Shown here in pieces: positions 31,744 through 40,258 of a DNA stretch of 64,000 nucleotides. A model generated the notes under the pieces. That model worked only from the letters and a program-made list of their open reading frames with translations. It was not told the origin of the DNA and searched no databases. Origin of the DNA: an uncultured Bacteroidota bacterium. GTDB taxonomy: Bacteria > Bacteroidota > Bacteroidia > Bacteroidales > P3. The position numbers were made by a program, and so were the translations under genes. The first letter of the stretch is position 1. Each line of letters starts with the position of its first letter. Location: positions 62,001 to 126,000 of the forward strand of contig CACYPU010000001.1 in assembly GCA_902776365.1 (NCBI GenBank), in the 5' to 3' direction.

Positions 31744-33158
31744 ACCATTGAGTCTTTAAGTTTTTCTGTATATTCTTCAATCATGTGGAGCTTGGCGGGG
31801 ATGTCGATGTGCTGGGGGCAGTGGGCCATGCATTTTTTGCATTCGATGCAGCGGTCGGCTTGATGGAGGCGCTCGACGCTCTTGTCGTAGGAGGTGAGGT
31901 AGGCGCGGCGTGCGCGCTGGAACTCACGTTGTTCGACGGTGCCCTCGGCGACAACGAGGTCCTCGTTGAGGCACTTGTTGTAGTGCTCGAAGATTTTTGG
32001 GATGGGGATTCCCATGGGACAGATGACCTCGTCGGGGCCGCAGTCTTCGAGGCAGTAGTTGCATCCAGTGCAGGGGATGGCGGGGTGATGGGCGAACTCG
32101 TCGGCCACACGTTCGAGGAGTGCCAGCTGGTCGTCGGCCAGGGGCTCGAGGGGTGCGTGGGTGCGCACGTTGTCCTCCAGGTGTTCCATGCGGTTCATGC
32201 CGCTGAGGGAGGTCATCACGCGGGGGTACATGCCGATGTAGCGGAAGGACCAGGAGGCGAGGCTGCGCTGGGGCTCGCGCTCCTTGAGGAGGCGTGCCAT
32301 GTGGTCGTTGAGGGTGCCCAGACGGCCGCCGAGGAGAGGTTCCATGATGACGATGGGTATCTCTTTGGCGTCGAGAGATTTGTAGAGGTATTCGGCGTTG
32401 ACGTTCTCGGGCTCTATCTCGTGGGCGTAGTGCCAGTCGACATAGTTCATCTGAATCTGTGCGAAATCCCAGTGGTATTTGTCGTGCTTGTCGACAACCT
32501 TGTCGAACTCCGACTGCTCGCCGTGGAAGGACCATCCGAGGTTGCGGATGCGGCCGGCGTCGCGTTCCTTGAGGAGGAAATCGAGGACGCCGTTGTTGAG
32601 GAAGCGTTTCTCGAAGTCGCTCTCGCCGGTCTCTTTGTCGACACCGCCGAAGGAGTGGAGCAGGTAGTAGTCGATGTGGTCGACCTGCAGGTATTCGAAC
32701 GATTTGTGATACATCGCGATGCTGGCGTCGTAGGACCAGTCGCGGAAGTTGGACATCTTGGTGGCCACGAGCCATTTGTCGCGCGGATGGCGGCTGAGGG
32801 CGGTGCCTGTGGCCGCCTCGGACATGCCGCGTAGGTATACCGGTGCGGTGTCGAAGTAGTTGACACCGTGCTCGATGGCATAGTCGACCATCTGGTTGAT
32901 GGCTTCCTGGTCGAGCTTGGCGTCGGGTGTGGTGCGGAGGTCGGCGCCGCCTTCGACAGGGAGGCGCATCATGCCGAATCCGAGGAGGGAGACCTTCTGG
33001 CCGTGGGCGTCGGTGCGGTAGGTCATCTTGTCGGTGGGCACGGGACCTGCGGCGTAGCCTTCGGCCTTGACGGCTTGGGGATTGTCGCATCCTGCCGCCA
33101 CAGCGGCACCGGCGACGACGGCGCCGGAGAGGCCTTTGAGGAATTGTCTTCTGTCCAT
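31740..33158 (-). CDS. Tat-exported aldo/keto reductase with 4Fe-4S ferredoxin domain
   Basis: The start at 33158 gives 472 residues beginning MDRRQFLKGLSGAVVAGAAV, a twin-arginine signal; the upstream extension lacks sense. An aldo/keto reductase barrel follows (VSLLGFGMMRLP, GVNYFDTAPVYLRG, KWLVATKMSNFRDW). The C-terminal ferredoxin-like region has CTGCNYCLEDC and CIECKKCMAHCPQH. Such proteins probably exchange electrons between an iron-sulfur relay and a carbonyl substrate in the periplasm. The gene directly precedes tatA with a 4-base overlap, linking cargo and translocase expression. It follows the YitT gene by two bases. Confidence 0.88.
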   Translation of the reverse strand: MDRRQFLKGLSGAVVAGAAVAAGCDNPQAVKAEGYAAGPVPTDKMTYRTDAHGQKVSLLGFGMMRLPVEGGADLRTTPDAKLDQEAINQMVDYAIEHGVNYFDTAPVYLRGMSEAATGTALSRHPRDKWLVATKMSNFRDWSYDASIAMYHKSFEYLQVDHIDYYLLHSFGGVDKETGESDFEKRFLNNGVLDFLLKERDAGRIRNLGWSFHGEQSEFDKVVDKHDKYHWDFAQIQMNYVDWHYAHEIEPENVNAEYLYKSLDAKEIPIVIMEPLLGGRLGTLNDHMARLLKEREPQRSLASWSFRYIGMYPRVMTSLSGMNRMEHLEDNVRTHAPLEPLADDQLALLERVADEFAHHPAIPCTGCNYCLEDCGPDEVICPMGIPIPKIFEHYNKCLNEDLVVAEGTVEQREFQRARRAYLTSYDKSVERLHQADRCIECKKCMAHCPQHIDIPAKLHMIEEYTEKLKDSMV

Positions 33159-33160
33159 AA

Positions 33161-34150
33161 TTATCTCTTGTCTACTATTTCTTTGCGGGCTTTGTGCTTG
33201 CGGCTGGAGTGCCAGAAGCCGTAGACCTCGCTGACGTTGCCGGCGGTGGAGAAGGCTTCGATTTTCTCGTCCTTCATCCAAGCCAGTATCTTGCTGAATT
33301 CGTCCTTGTTGAGGAGGACCTCGAGTTCGATGGACTTCTCGCCGCTGTAGCCGCCGGTAACCTCATAGAGGGTACATCCGCGGTGAAGCTCCTCGATGAT
33401 GTATTTGCGTATGCGCTCATAGTCCTTGGAAACGATGCAGAGGCGCTTGTGGTTGTTGAGGGTGGCGGTGAAGTAGTCGACCACGAGGCCGTTGATCCAG
33501 GTGCCGATGAGGCCGATGATGACCATGCGGAAGGGGTTGATGGCGAAGGCAGTGCAGCAGATGACGGCGCCGGCCACAGAGACCGAGGCTCCGATGTCGA
33601 AGTGGAGGTATTTGTTGACAATCTTGGCCAGGATGTCGAGGCCGCCGGTGGAGGCGTTGATGCTGAACATCAGGGCTTGGGAGGCGCTGAGCAGGAGCAC
33701 GAAGCAGCAGAGGTCGAGCCAGGGGTCGCCCATGACGGAGGGAGTGCCAGTGACGGGGTTGGCATTGGCAAGGATGTACTCGCCGGCGGCATTTTTGGCA
33801 TCCCACGGGAACACCCAGGCCCAGAAGTCGGTCAGGGGGCCGAGGATGAGGGCGGTGAAGACCGTCTTGAAGCCGAACTCGCGGTCGATGAGGATGAAGG
33901 CGAGGATGAGCAGGATGATGTTGATAATCATGATGAGGGTGCCGAGGCTGAGGACGTTGCCCATCAGCTGGTTGAGCACGATGGAGAGACCGGAGATGGT
34001 GCCGATGATGAGTTTGGAGGGCACGAGGAAGTAGTAGACGGCGGCGGCGCATACCATCATGCCGAGGATCATGATGACCAGCTCTTTCCAAAACTTGAAG
34101 GTTTTGACGTAGTTGGCTGCTTCGTTGATTTTTGCAGAGGTATTACTCAT
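33161..34150 (-). CDS. YitT-family membrane protein with DUF2179 domain
   Basis: The 329-residue protein has about six membrane helices (VIMILGMMVCAAAVYYFLVP, IIGTISGLSIVLNQL, IINIILLILAFILID and others) and a soluble C-terminal DUF2179 domain (IIEELHRGCTLYEVTGGYSG, VLLNKDEFSKILAWM). This is the YitT architecture. The function is not established; ligand-sensing transport is often proposed. It sits inside the redox/Tat operon, 33 bases from the ferredoxin fusion gene and two bases from the reductase gene. Confidence 0.88.
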   Translation of the reverse strand: MSNTSAKINEAANYVKTFKFWKELVIMILGMMVCAAAVYYFLVPSKLIIGTISGLSIVLNQLMGNVLSLGTLIMIINIILLILAFILIDREFGFKTVFTALILGPLTDFWAWVFPWDAKNAAGEYILANANPVTGTPSVMGDPWLDLCCFVLLLSASQALMFSINASTGGLDILAKIVNKYLHFDIGASVSVAGAVICCTAFAINPFRMVIIGLIGTWINGLVVDYFTATLNNHKRLCIVSKDYERIRKYIIEELHRGCTLYEVTGGYSGEKSIELEVLLNKDEFSKILAWMKDEKIEAFSTAGNVSEVYGFWHSSRKHKARKEIVDKR

Positions 34151-34183
34151 TGTTTGTTTTTTTTTGATTGAATATTGTTGTGT

Positions 34184-35563
34184 TTAGATTAGTATTCTTG
34201 CGTGAGGGTTGCGGCCTTCGACGAAGATGGCCTTGGTGGGCGTTGCGGGACAATAGTATTCGCATTTGCCGCAGCCGATGCATTTATGCTCGAGGACGGC
34301 GGGGATGCCGTCGACCATCTGGATGGCCCGGGCGGGGCAGTGGCGTTCGCAGAGGCCGCACCCTATGCAGTTCTGTTTGAGAACCACAGCATAGCCGATG
34401 CTGATGTTGTATTTCTCCTCCTTGTCGATGTGCTGGATGGCGCCCGACGGGCAAACCTCGCTGCAGCGGGTGCAGGCGGGACGGCAGAACCCTTGGTCGA
34501 AGACCATGGAGGGCTGCATGAAGCCGTCGAGGCTGGTGTTGGGACGCAGCACATGCTCGGGACATTTGCTGACGCAGAGCTGGCAGGCGGTGCAGCGGCT
34601 CTCGAAGTTGCGTAGGCTGATGGCGCCGGCAGGTTTCAGGGGTGTCTTGCGCTCGGGAATGGCCTTGTCTTCCACAAGGGCCATGCCGGCCGCGGCTTTC
34701 TCCTCTTGGGCGTGGAGCACGGTGGCGGTGCCTACGGCAGCGGTGACAGCCAAGAATTTGCGGCGAGAGGGGTCGATTTCGATATTCTCTGATTTTCTAG
34801 AGTTTCTGGCAAACTTGATGGCGCCTTGTTTGCAGTGGCCGAGGCAGCTGAAACACATCACGCAGCGGCTGTTGTCGACGGTTTTGTCGTCGATGTTGAT
34901 ACAGTTGGCCTTGCAGTGGTGCTCACACTTGTGGCAGCCGCCGCATTTCTCGCGGTCGATGCGGATGCCGAAGAGGGGACGCTTGCTGAAGAGGCCCAGC
35001 AGGGTGCCCATGGGGCAGATGGTGTTGCACCAGAGGCGTCCCCAGAGGAAGCTGCAGACGAAGATGATGGCCAAGGTGACAATGGCGACGATGAATGGCA
35101 ATCCCGAGGCAAAGAAGCCTGTTGTCATGCGGGCGAAGGCGCTGTAGGGGTCGATGACGCTGGCGATGCCATTGGCGATGCCGAAGGAGCCCAGCACTAT
35201 CAGGGCCACGAAGAGTCCCAGCACGGTGTAGCGCAGCCAGTGGAGCGGACGCTGGTAATGGAACTTGCGGCGGAAGATGATGCGGTTGAGCCAGGAGAAG
35301 AAGTCCTGCAGGATGCCAAAGGGACAAATCACCGAGCAGTAGATGCGGCCAAAGAGTATGGTGACCAGCACGATGGCAATGATGACAACGACATTCAGCG
35401 CCAGGATGGCGGGTAGGAATTGGATTTTGGGCATCCATCCCAGCCAATGGCGGATGAGGTTAGGGTCGTCGAGCATCCAAGCCAGACCGTCGATGAGCAA
35501 GGCGGTGATGCCGAGGAACATGACGGCAGCCAGAAGGATTCGGATGTATTTCAAACTTTTCAT
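34184..35563 (-). CDS. NapH/NapG-like membrane ferredoxin fusion with internal Tat-type motif
   Basis: Residues 1 to about 190 form a NapH-like membrane domain with four or five helices and the CSVICPFG and CNTICPMG motifs. Ferredoxin clusters follow: CGGCHKCEHHCKANC, CVMCFSCLGHCKQGA, CTACQLCVSKCPEH, a CRPACTRCSEVCPSGA site, CIGCGLCERHCPARA and CIGCGKCEYYCPA. Between the second and third, near residue 262, SRRKFLAVTAAVGTATV looks like an embedded twin-arginine signal of a NapG-type protein. The 459-residue protein thus appears to join NapH- and NapG-like parts in one chain, probably passing electrons from quinol to periplasmic reductases. It is 24 bases downstream of the regulator gene. Confidence 0.85.
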   Translation of the reverse strand: MKSLKYIRILLAAVMFLGITALLIDGLAWMLDDPNLIRHWLGWMPKIQFLPAILALNVVVIIAIVLVTILFGRIYCSVICPFGILQDFFSWLNRIIFRRKFHYQRPLHWLRYTVLGLFVALIVLGSFGIANGIASVIDPYSAFARMTTGFFASGLPFIVAIVTLAIIFVCSFLWGRLWCNTICPMGTLLGLFSKRPLFGIRIDREKCGGCHKCEHHCKANCINIDDKTVDNSRCVMCFSCLGHCKQGAIKFARNSRKSENIEIDPSRRKFLAVTAAVGTATVLHAQEEKAAAGMALVEDKAIPERKTPLKPAGAISLRNFESRCTACQLCVSKCPEHVLRPNTSLDGFMQPSMVFDQGFCRPACTRCSEVCPSGAIQHIDKEEKYNISIGYAVVLKQNCIGCGLCERHCPARAIQMVDGIPAVLEHKCIGCGKCEYYCPATPTKAIFVEGRNPHARILI

Positions 35564-35587
35564 AGGTTCAATGGGGATTATGGGTTA

Positions 35588-36421
35588 CTATTTCTTCAGC
35601 ATAGCATATACTGCCAGGCCTGCGACGGACTTGATGCCGGTCTTGCGGGTGATGCTTTTGCGGTGTGTGTTGACGGTGTTGACGGCGATGTTGAGACGCG
35701 AGGCAATCTCCTTGCTGCTGAGACCCTGGGCCACCAGCTCGAGGACGTCCATCTCGCGGTCGGAGAGGTTGTAGTCCTCCTGCGGCTGGAGCAGCAACTC
35801 CTCAATCATGGCATGCTTCTCGAGGTCGCGGCTGAGCTGCAGGATGTCGAAGACGAGCTCCATCATCTCTTCGGTGAGACGCTCGCCGGGCAGGTACTTG
35901 TAAATGATTTGGGTGAGGTCGGAGAGTTTGTCGCGAATGTTGTCGTGACTCTGCAGGTAGTGACTGTGCGGTTGGGTGGCAGAGTGACTGAGTATTTGGT
36001 CAAGGTTTTTCTCTTCGCGGCGCACATGCTCGCGCACCTCGCGGCAGTAGTCGGCATAGTATTTGCGGAGGATTTCGCCGCTGGGGCCTGCGTTCTCGGT
36101 GATATGGTCGAGGTGTTGTTGCAGATGAGGCAGACGCTCTTCGAGGTAGTAGAGGTGCGAGGCGCGGAGGTGCTCGGCGACGAGACGGTTGTCGATGCGT
36201 GAGGACTCTTCATCATCGGGGCGGTAGTCGTCAAAAGTGTAAATGTTGCATACCGTGAGGAAAAAATGGTCGTCGATGTCATAGTCGCGGCAGACCTCTT
36301 TCACGGTTTTTTCGCCAAATCCCAGATGTATGCCAAAACGAGGCAGCATAAGGATTAGGTCGTAGTTGGAAGCTATCATGTCGGCCATCTTCATGCGGCC
36401 GGTAAAAAGGGTTCTGTTCAT
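35588..36421 (-). CDS. LuxR-family regulator with Ric/YtfE-type di-iron (hemerythrin-like) domain
   Basis: The start at 36421 gives 277 residues. Residues about 15-50 resemble the ScdA N-terminal segment (RFGIHLGFGEKTVKEVCRDY). A four-helix di-iron domain follows, with H84, H106, H132, E136, H160 and a final DLEKHAMIEELLLQP motif, matching the ligand pattern of YtfE/ScdA repair proteins. The C-terminus is a LuxR/NarL HTH (LSDREMDVLELVAQGLSSK). This suggests a nitric-oxide- or oxygen-sensing regulator controlling the downstream redox/Tat operon, which it heads; that is inference. A repeat-encoded SHSATQPHSHYLQ insert lies just before H160. Confidence 0.85.
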   Translation of the reverse strand: MNRTLFTGRMKMADMIASNYDLILMLPRFGIHLGFGEKTVKEVCRDYDIDDHFFLTVCNIYTFDDYRPDDEESSRIDNRLVAEHLRASHLYYLEERLPHLQQHLDHITENAGPSGEILRKYYADYCREVREHVRREEKNLDQILSHSATQPHSHYLQSHDNIRDKLSDLTQIIYKYLPGERLTEEMMELVFDILQLSRDLEKHAMIEELLLQPQEDYNLSDREMDVLELVAQGLSSKEIASRLNIAVNTVNTHRKSITRKTGIKSVAGLAVYAMLKK

Positions 36422-36425
36422 GGCG

Positions 36426-36433
36426 CAAAAATA
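36426..36433 (-). promoter_or_regulatory. -7 promoter box of the redox/Tat operon
   Basis: Read on the minus strand the box is TATTTTTG followed by CGCC and the ATG, so the mRNA would be nearly leaderless. This supports the start at 36421. It is divergent from the GH3 promoter at 36,497. Confidence 0.65.
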
Positions 36434-36496
36434 CATAAAAAAAATGACAAAACGTGTTACCCTGTCATTTTTTTATGAACATTTATAAAAAAAGTG

Positions 36497-36504
36497 TACC
36501 TTTG
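36497..36504 (+). promoter_or_regulatory. -7 promoter box for the GH3 gene
   Basis: TACCTTTG is followed by CATT and the ATG at 36509, so the leader is only a few bases. It supports the choice of start. Confidence 0.65.
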
Positions 36505-36508
36505 CATT

Positions 36509-38572
36509 ATGAAAAAAAGAATGCAACTCCTTGTTTTCTGCATGGTATCGCTATGTTGCTCAACCATTTCTGCGCAGCAATACCCTTGGCAGGACACCAT
36601 CAAGAGCCTCGACGAGCGGGTGGAATGGCTCATCAATAATCTGACCCTCGACGAGAAATTGTCGTTGATGGTACATCACAACCCCGCCATCGAGCGCGTG
36701 GGATTGCCTGAATATAGCTGGTGGAACGAGGCGCTGCACGGCGTGGGACGCGCCGGCGAGGCCACCGTCTACCCCATGCCCATCGCGCTGGCAGCCACCT
36801 TTGATTCGCCGATGATTCGCGAGGTGTTTGGCCAGGTGGCTATCGAGGCACGCAGCAAGTACCAGCAGGCACAAGATACTGGATTTTATGGCGATTACGC
36901 TGGATTGACTTTCTTTACACCCAATATCAACATCTTCCGTGACCCGCGCTGGGGTCGCGGCATGGAGACCTACGGCGAAGATCCCTACCTCACCGCTATG
37001 ATGGGATTGGCGTGCGTCGAGGGGTTGCAAGGCGGCAACACTGCGGCATGCTTGAAGCATTTTGCTGTGCATAGCGGTCCCGAAGGCATCAGACATGAGT
37101 TCGACAGCCGTGTTTCGGAGCGAGACCTACGCACCACCTACCTGCCTGCGTTCGAGTATATTATCAGGAAAAGCGATGTTGCGCAGGTGATGTGCGGCTA
37201 TAATCGCCTCAACGGTGAGCCCTGCTGCACCAACCGCCGTCTGTTCGACATCCTGAGGAACGAATGGCAGTACGACGGCATCCTCGTCACCGACTGCTGG
37301 GCGCTGAATGACGCCTACGAGACCGACACCGTCATCCCACGTCACCGCACCCATGCCACCGCCGCTGCGGCTTACGGCGATGCCTTCGGCCGTGAGGTGG
37401 ACCTCGAATGTGGCAGCGGATTGCCCGCCCTCCGCGAGGCTGTGCAACAGGGATTGGTGCCCGAGAGCAAGGTCGATGAGCATGTGCGACGCGTGCTGCG
37501 TACGCGTCTGGCCGTGATTACTCCGAATCATCCGAGTGCTCAGAATAATCTAACCTCTCCCGCCAGCGTAGCTGCCAGCTCCATGGTCCTCCTCAAGAAC
37601 AATGGAGTGCTGCCGCTGAAAGAGAATGAGTTCCTGCGTCTCGAAGGTCCCAATGCCTACGACAGCCTCATGCCACTGGGCAACTACAACGGCATCCCTA
37701 AACATACTGTAACCATCGGCGAAGTACTTGGAAAATATCAAGTTCTCAGCGCCGGCGATGGCAAAACGATGGTCTACTGCGGCGGCCTCAATCCCCAGCT
37801 TGAGGGCGAGGAACTGCCTGTGGAGAAAGAAGGTTTTTATAAGGGCGACCGCACCCGCATCGAACTGCCGCAGGAGCAGGTGGACGAAATCAAGGCATTC
37901 AAAGCCAAGGGCTATCGCATTGTCTTGGTACTCTGCACTGGAAGTGCCATCGCGTTGGAGAACGTCATAGACGACTGCGACGCCGTCCTTATGGCTTGGT
38001 ATGGTGGGGAGGACATGGGCACCGCTGTGAAACAACTGCTTTTTGGCGAGTGTGACGACTTCGGACATTTGCCGGTTACCTTCTATCGCTCCACCGAGCA
38101 ACTACCCGACTTCAGCGACTACGACATGCAAGGCCGCACCTACCGCTACCCCGCCAGCGAACCGCTGTTTCCCTTCGGATACGGCTTGAGCTATAGCTTT
38201 TACCAACTCTATGAGACCCAGGTCAGCGAGGCCAACTTCACCGTCGAAGGAATCATATCGCAGTGCAACACCGATGTTCCCGAGGCGACGAGTCATCGCA
38301 CTGTGATACAGGTATATCTGAAAAATGAGAACGACGCGGAGGCCCCCTTCAAGCAGCTCGTCGGTCTCTGTCCCGTTACTTTCCTTAAGGGAGAGTATAC
38401 ACGCAAACCCTTCAAGATTGAACTAGACCCCTTCTGGTTCCGCCAGTTCAACCCTGAGAGTGGCCAGATGGAAGAGCCGAAGGATGGCACCGAGTTTGTA
38501 CTCCAAGTGGGCTTTAGCAGCGACGACCGCGACCTCTTCGACTTTCCATTTGTCTATCACAACCGGAAGTAA
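36509..38572 (+). CDS. Secreted glycoside hydrolase family 3 (beta-xylosidase/glucosidase type)
   Basis: The 687-residue protein has a signal peptide (LLVFCMVSLCCSTISAQ). The GH3 N-terminal barrel shows WWNEALHGVGRAG, TPNINIFRDPRWGRGMETYGEDP and the nucleophile aspartate in GILVTDCWALND near residue 260. The second domain contains SSMVLLKNNGVLPL, AWYGGEDMGTAVKQ and PLFPFGYGLSYS. A fibronectin-III-like domain (VIQVYLKNENDAEAPFKQL) ends the protein. The overall pattern is closest to bacterial beta-xylosidases; the exact sugar cannot be read. It has its own nearly leaderless promoter and is convergent with patB. Confidence 0.92.
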   Translation: MKKRMQLLVFCMVSLCCSTISAQQYPWQDTIKSLDERVEWLINNLTLDEKLSLMVHHNPAIERVGLPEYSWWNEALHGVGRAGEATVYPMPIALAATFDSPMIREVFGQVAIEARSKYQQAQDTGFYGDYAGLTFFTPNINIFRDPRWGRGMETYGEDPYLTAMMGLACVEGLQGGNTAACLKHFAVHSGPEGIRHEFDSRVSERDLRTTYLPAFEYIIRKSDVAQVMCGYNRLNGEPCCTNRRLFDILRNEWQYDGILVTDCWALNDAYETDTVIPRHRTHATAAAAYGDAFGREVDLECGSGLPALREAVQQGLVPESKVDEHVRRVLRTRLAVITPNHPSAQNNLTSPASVAASSMVLLKNNGVLPLKENEFLRLEGPNAYDSLMPLGNYNGIPKHTVTIGEVLGKYQVLSAGDGKTMVYCGGLNPQLEGEELPVEKEGFYKGDRTRIELPQEQVDEIKAFKAKGYRIVLVLCTGSAIALENVIDDCDAVLMAWYGGEDMGTAVKQLLFGECDDFGHLPVTFYRSTEQLPDFSDYDMQGRTYRYPASEPLFPFGYGLSYSFYQLYETQVSEANFTVEGIISQCNTDVPEATSHRTVIQVYLKNENDAEAPFKQLVGLCPVTFLKGEYTRKPFKIELDPFWFRQFNPESGQMEEPKDGTEFVLQVGFSSDDRDLFDFPFVYHNRK

Positions 38573-38583
38573 TCGCCAACTCT

Positions 38584-39771
38584 TTATCTGACGGCTTGGG
38601 CTATGCGCTCCAAGGCGTCGAGGAGCATCGACTTCGGGCATCCGAGGTTGAGACGGAAGCAGCATCTATAGGCGTCTCCTATTTCAGTGGTCGCTCCCTT
38701 GTGGTCGCGCACACCAAAGGTGGTGCCGTCGTTGAGTGCCACCTTGGCCTCGTTGAGTAGTTTGTCTTTCAGCTGCTCGTGCGTGAGGCCGTAGTCGCTG
38801 AAATCAAGCCATGCGAGGTATGAGGCCTCGGGGAGGACGGCTTTCACCTTGGGCATACGTTCTTGCAGGAATAGTCCTAATGTCAGCACGTTCTCCTGCA
38901 GGTATTCCAGCATCTGCCGCAGCCATTCCTCGCCGTGGGCGAAGGCGGCCTCGGCGGCCGTGAAGGCGAAGATGTTGCCGCCTGCTACACCGAGGGCGTC
39001 GAGCCAGCCGAAGAAGCGCTTTCTCAATGCCTCGTCCGGGATATAGCACACCGAGCTCCCCAAGCCTGCGATGTTGAAAGTCTTGCTGGGAGCCATGAAT
39101 GTGATGCCTTTTTTGCTCACGTTGCTGTAGCTCACGTGTTGGTGGCCCGGAAGTGTGAGGTCGGCATGTATCTCGTCGCTGATGACGAGGACGTTATGCC
39201 GCTCGCAGATGTCGGCAATCTTTTTCAGCACCTCCGTGCCCCACACCGTACCGGCGGGGTTGTGTGGGTTGCTCATGATGAAGAGCTTGCAACCCTTGGC
39301 CTTGCGCTCGAAGTCCTCAAAGTCTATCTCGAAGCGACCGTTGGCAATCTTCAGCGGGCTGCATACAAGCTCCCGCTCGCTTTCCCTCGGCAGGTTGAGG
39401 AAGGGAGGGTAGACGGGCGTGGTGACTAGCACTTTGTCGCTGGGTTGTGTCAGGCAGAGTAGGGCATAGGCGATGCCTGCCACGATGCCGGGAATAAAGT
39501 GCAGGTTTTCTTTTGTTGTATGTATGCTGTAGTGTTTTTCGAGCCAAGCGGTGACAGTTTGCCAATAGCCCTCGGAGGGCATAGTGTAGCCCAGCACAGG
39601 GTGTTCACAACGGCGGCGGATGGCCTCCATCACGAAGTCCGGCGAGCGGAAGTCCATATCCGCCACCCACATGGGTGTCACGTCCCCGCGCCCGTACATG
39701 CTCTCCAGCGCGTCCCATTTGAAGCAGTCGGTCCCCCGCCGCTCGATAATCTCGTTAAAGTTGTATTGCAT
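38584..39771 (-). CDS. PatB/MalY-type PLP-dependent cystathionine beta-lyase (C-S lyase)
   Basis: The 395-residue fold-type I aminotransferase-like protein starts NFNEIIERRGTDCFKWD and has VTPMWVADMDFRSP, FIPGIVAGIAYALLCL, NPHNPAGTVW, DEIHADLTL and the PLP-binding lysine in SKTFNIAGLG near residue 230. These identify the PatB/MalY C-S lyases, which cleave cystathionine or related thioethers to homocysteine, pyruvate and ammonia. It is convergent with GH3 and sits downstream of the small GNAT gene in the same direction, separated by a TTAATTCTTAACTC repeat. Confidence 0.92.
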   Translation of the reverse strand: MQYNFNEIIERRGTDCFKWDALESMYGRGDVTPMWVADMDFRSPDFVMEAIRRRCEHPVLGYTMPSEGYWQTVTAWLEKHYSIHTTKENLHFIPGIVAGIAYALLCLTQPSDKVLVTTPVYPPFLNLPRESERELVCSPLKIANGRFEIDFEDFERKAKGCKLFIMSNPHNPAGTVWGTEVLKKIADICERHNVLVISDEIHADLTLPGHQHVSYSNVSKKGITFMAPSKTFNIAGLGSSVCYIPDEALRKRFFGWLDALGVAGGNIFAFTAAEAAFAHGEEWLRQMLEYLQENVLTLGLFLQERMPKVKAVLPEASYLAWLDFSDYGLTHEQLKDKLLNEAKVALNDGTTFGVRDHKGATTEIGDAYRCCFRLNLGCPKSMLLDALERIAQAVR

Positions 39772-39806
39772 ATTAATTCTTAATTCTTAACTCTTAATTC
39801 TTAACT
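39772..39806. repeat. TTAATTCTTAACTC tandem repeat
   Basis: Three to four copies of TTAATTCTTAAC(TC) lie between the patB start and the stop of the small GNAT gene. A related GGATTAAGAATTA array precedes the flavoprotein gene near 15,112. Confidence 0.75.
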
Positions 39807-40087
39807 CAAAGGGGGCAGCTCAATGGGCTGGTAATCTCGCACCCGCGGTTCCTTGCTAGCCACAGCGCTGCATACGAGCATGTAGCCTCCACGCGGCCAC
39901 CGCGGCGTTCAATCTCCTCCACCGCCCTCCTCACCAGTTCCGAGGCAATACCTTGACCTCTATAATTATCATCGACATACGTATGGTTGATGACATACAC
40001 GCCGTCGCGCTCGGGGAAGGTCACTTCCCCCACTTCCTCGCCATTGTCGATGGCAGCTATGCGGTTCTTATAGGTGATGTAGTCCAT
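39806..40087 (-). CDS. Small GNAT_CDG4-type N-acetyltransferase-like protein, C-terminus possibly altered
   Basis: The 93-residue protein has the compact GNAT_CDG4 fold: ITYKNRIAAIDNGEEVGEVTF, INHTYVDDNYRGQGIASELVRRAVEEI and VEATCSYAALW, where RGQGIA is the acetyl-CoA loop and CSYA the family cysteine motif. In relatives the chain continues with a W-x-x-(K/R)-H segment. Here it ends NRGCEITSPLSCPL. The -1 frame instead reads RDYQPIELPPLS before a stop, so a frameshift near 39,855 or alteration by the adjacent repeat is possible. A -7 box (TATTTTTG on the minus strand) lies at 40,111-40,118. Confidence 0.8.
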   Translation of the reverse strand: MDYITYKNRIAAIDNGEEVGEVTFPERDGVYVINHTYVDDNYRGQGIASELVRRAVEEIERRGGRVEATCSYAALWLARNRGCEITSPLSCPL

Positions 40088-40110
40088 GATAGTTTATTCA
40101 AATTACGCTG

Positions 40111-40118
40111 CAAAAATA
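40111..40118 (-). promoter_or_regulatory. -7 promoter box for the small GNAT gene
   Basis: CAAAAATA on the plus strand is TATTTTTG on the minus strand, 24 bases before the GNAT start codon. Confidence 0.55.
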
Positions 40119-40170
40119 CGAATTTTTGGTGATACCGGCAAATAATTTTGCACGGTTCGATTTTTCTTCG

Positions 40171-40178
40171 TAATTTTG
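40171..40178 (+). promoter_or_regulatory. -7 box likely driving the candidate structured RNA
   Basis: TAATTTTG followed by CACCGTG lies about 80 bases before the rod-like hairpin and over 400 bases before the next ORF. A second similar box is at 40,143-40,150. Their placement suggests transcription of a non-coding RNA. Confidence 0.5.
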
Positions 40179-40258
40179 CACCGTGAAAACAAAACAACTG
40201 GAAATATGTAGAAAATAGAAATAATAGACTGAAAATCTTATAATTGAGCTGACGCTCT

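Noticed and set aside
31740-33281. Long start for the aldo/keto reductase at 33,281
   Set aside because: The extension overlaps the YitT gene and would bury the Tat signal; MDRRQFLKG at 33,158 is the natural start.
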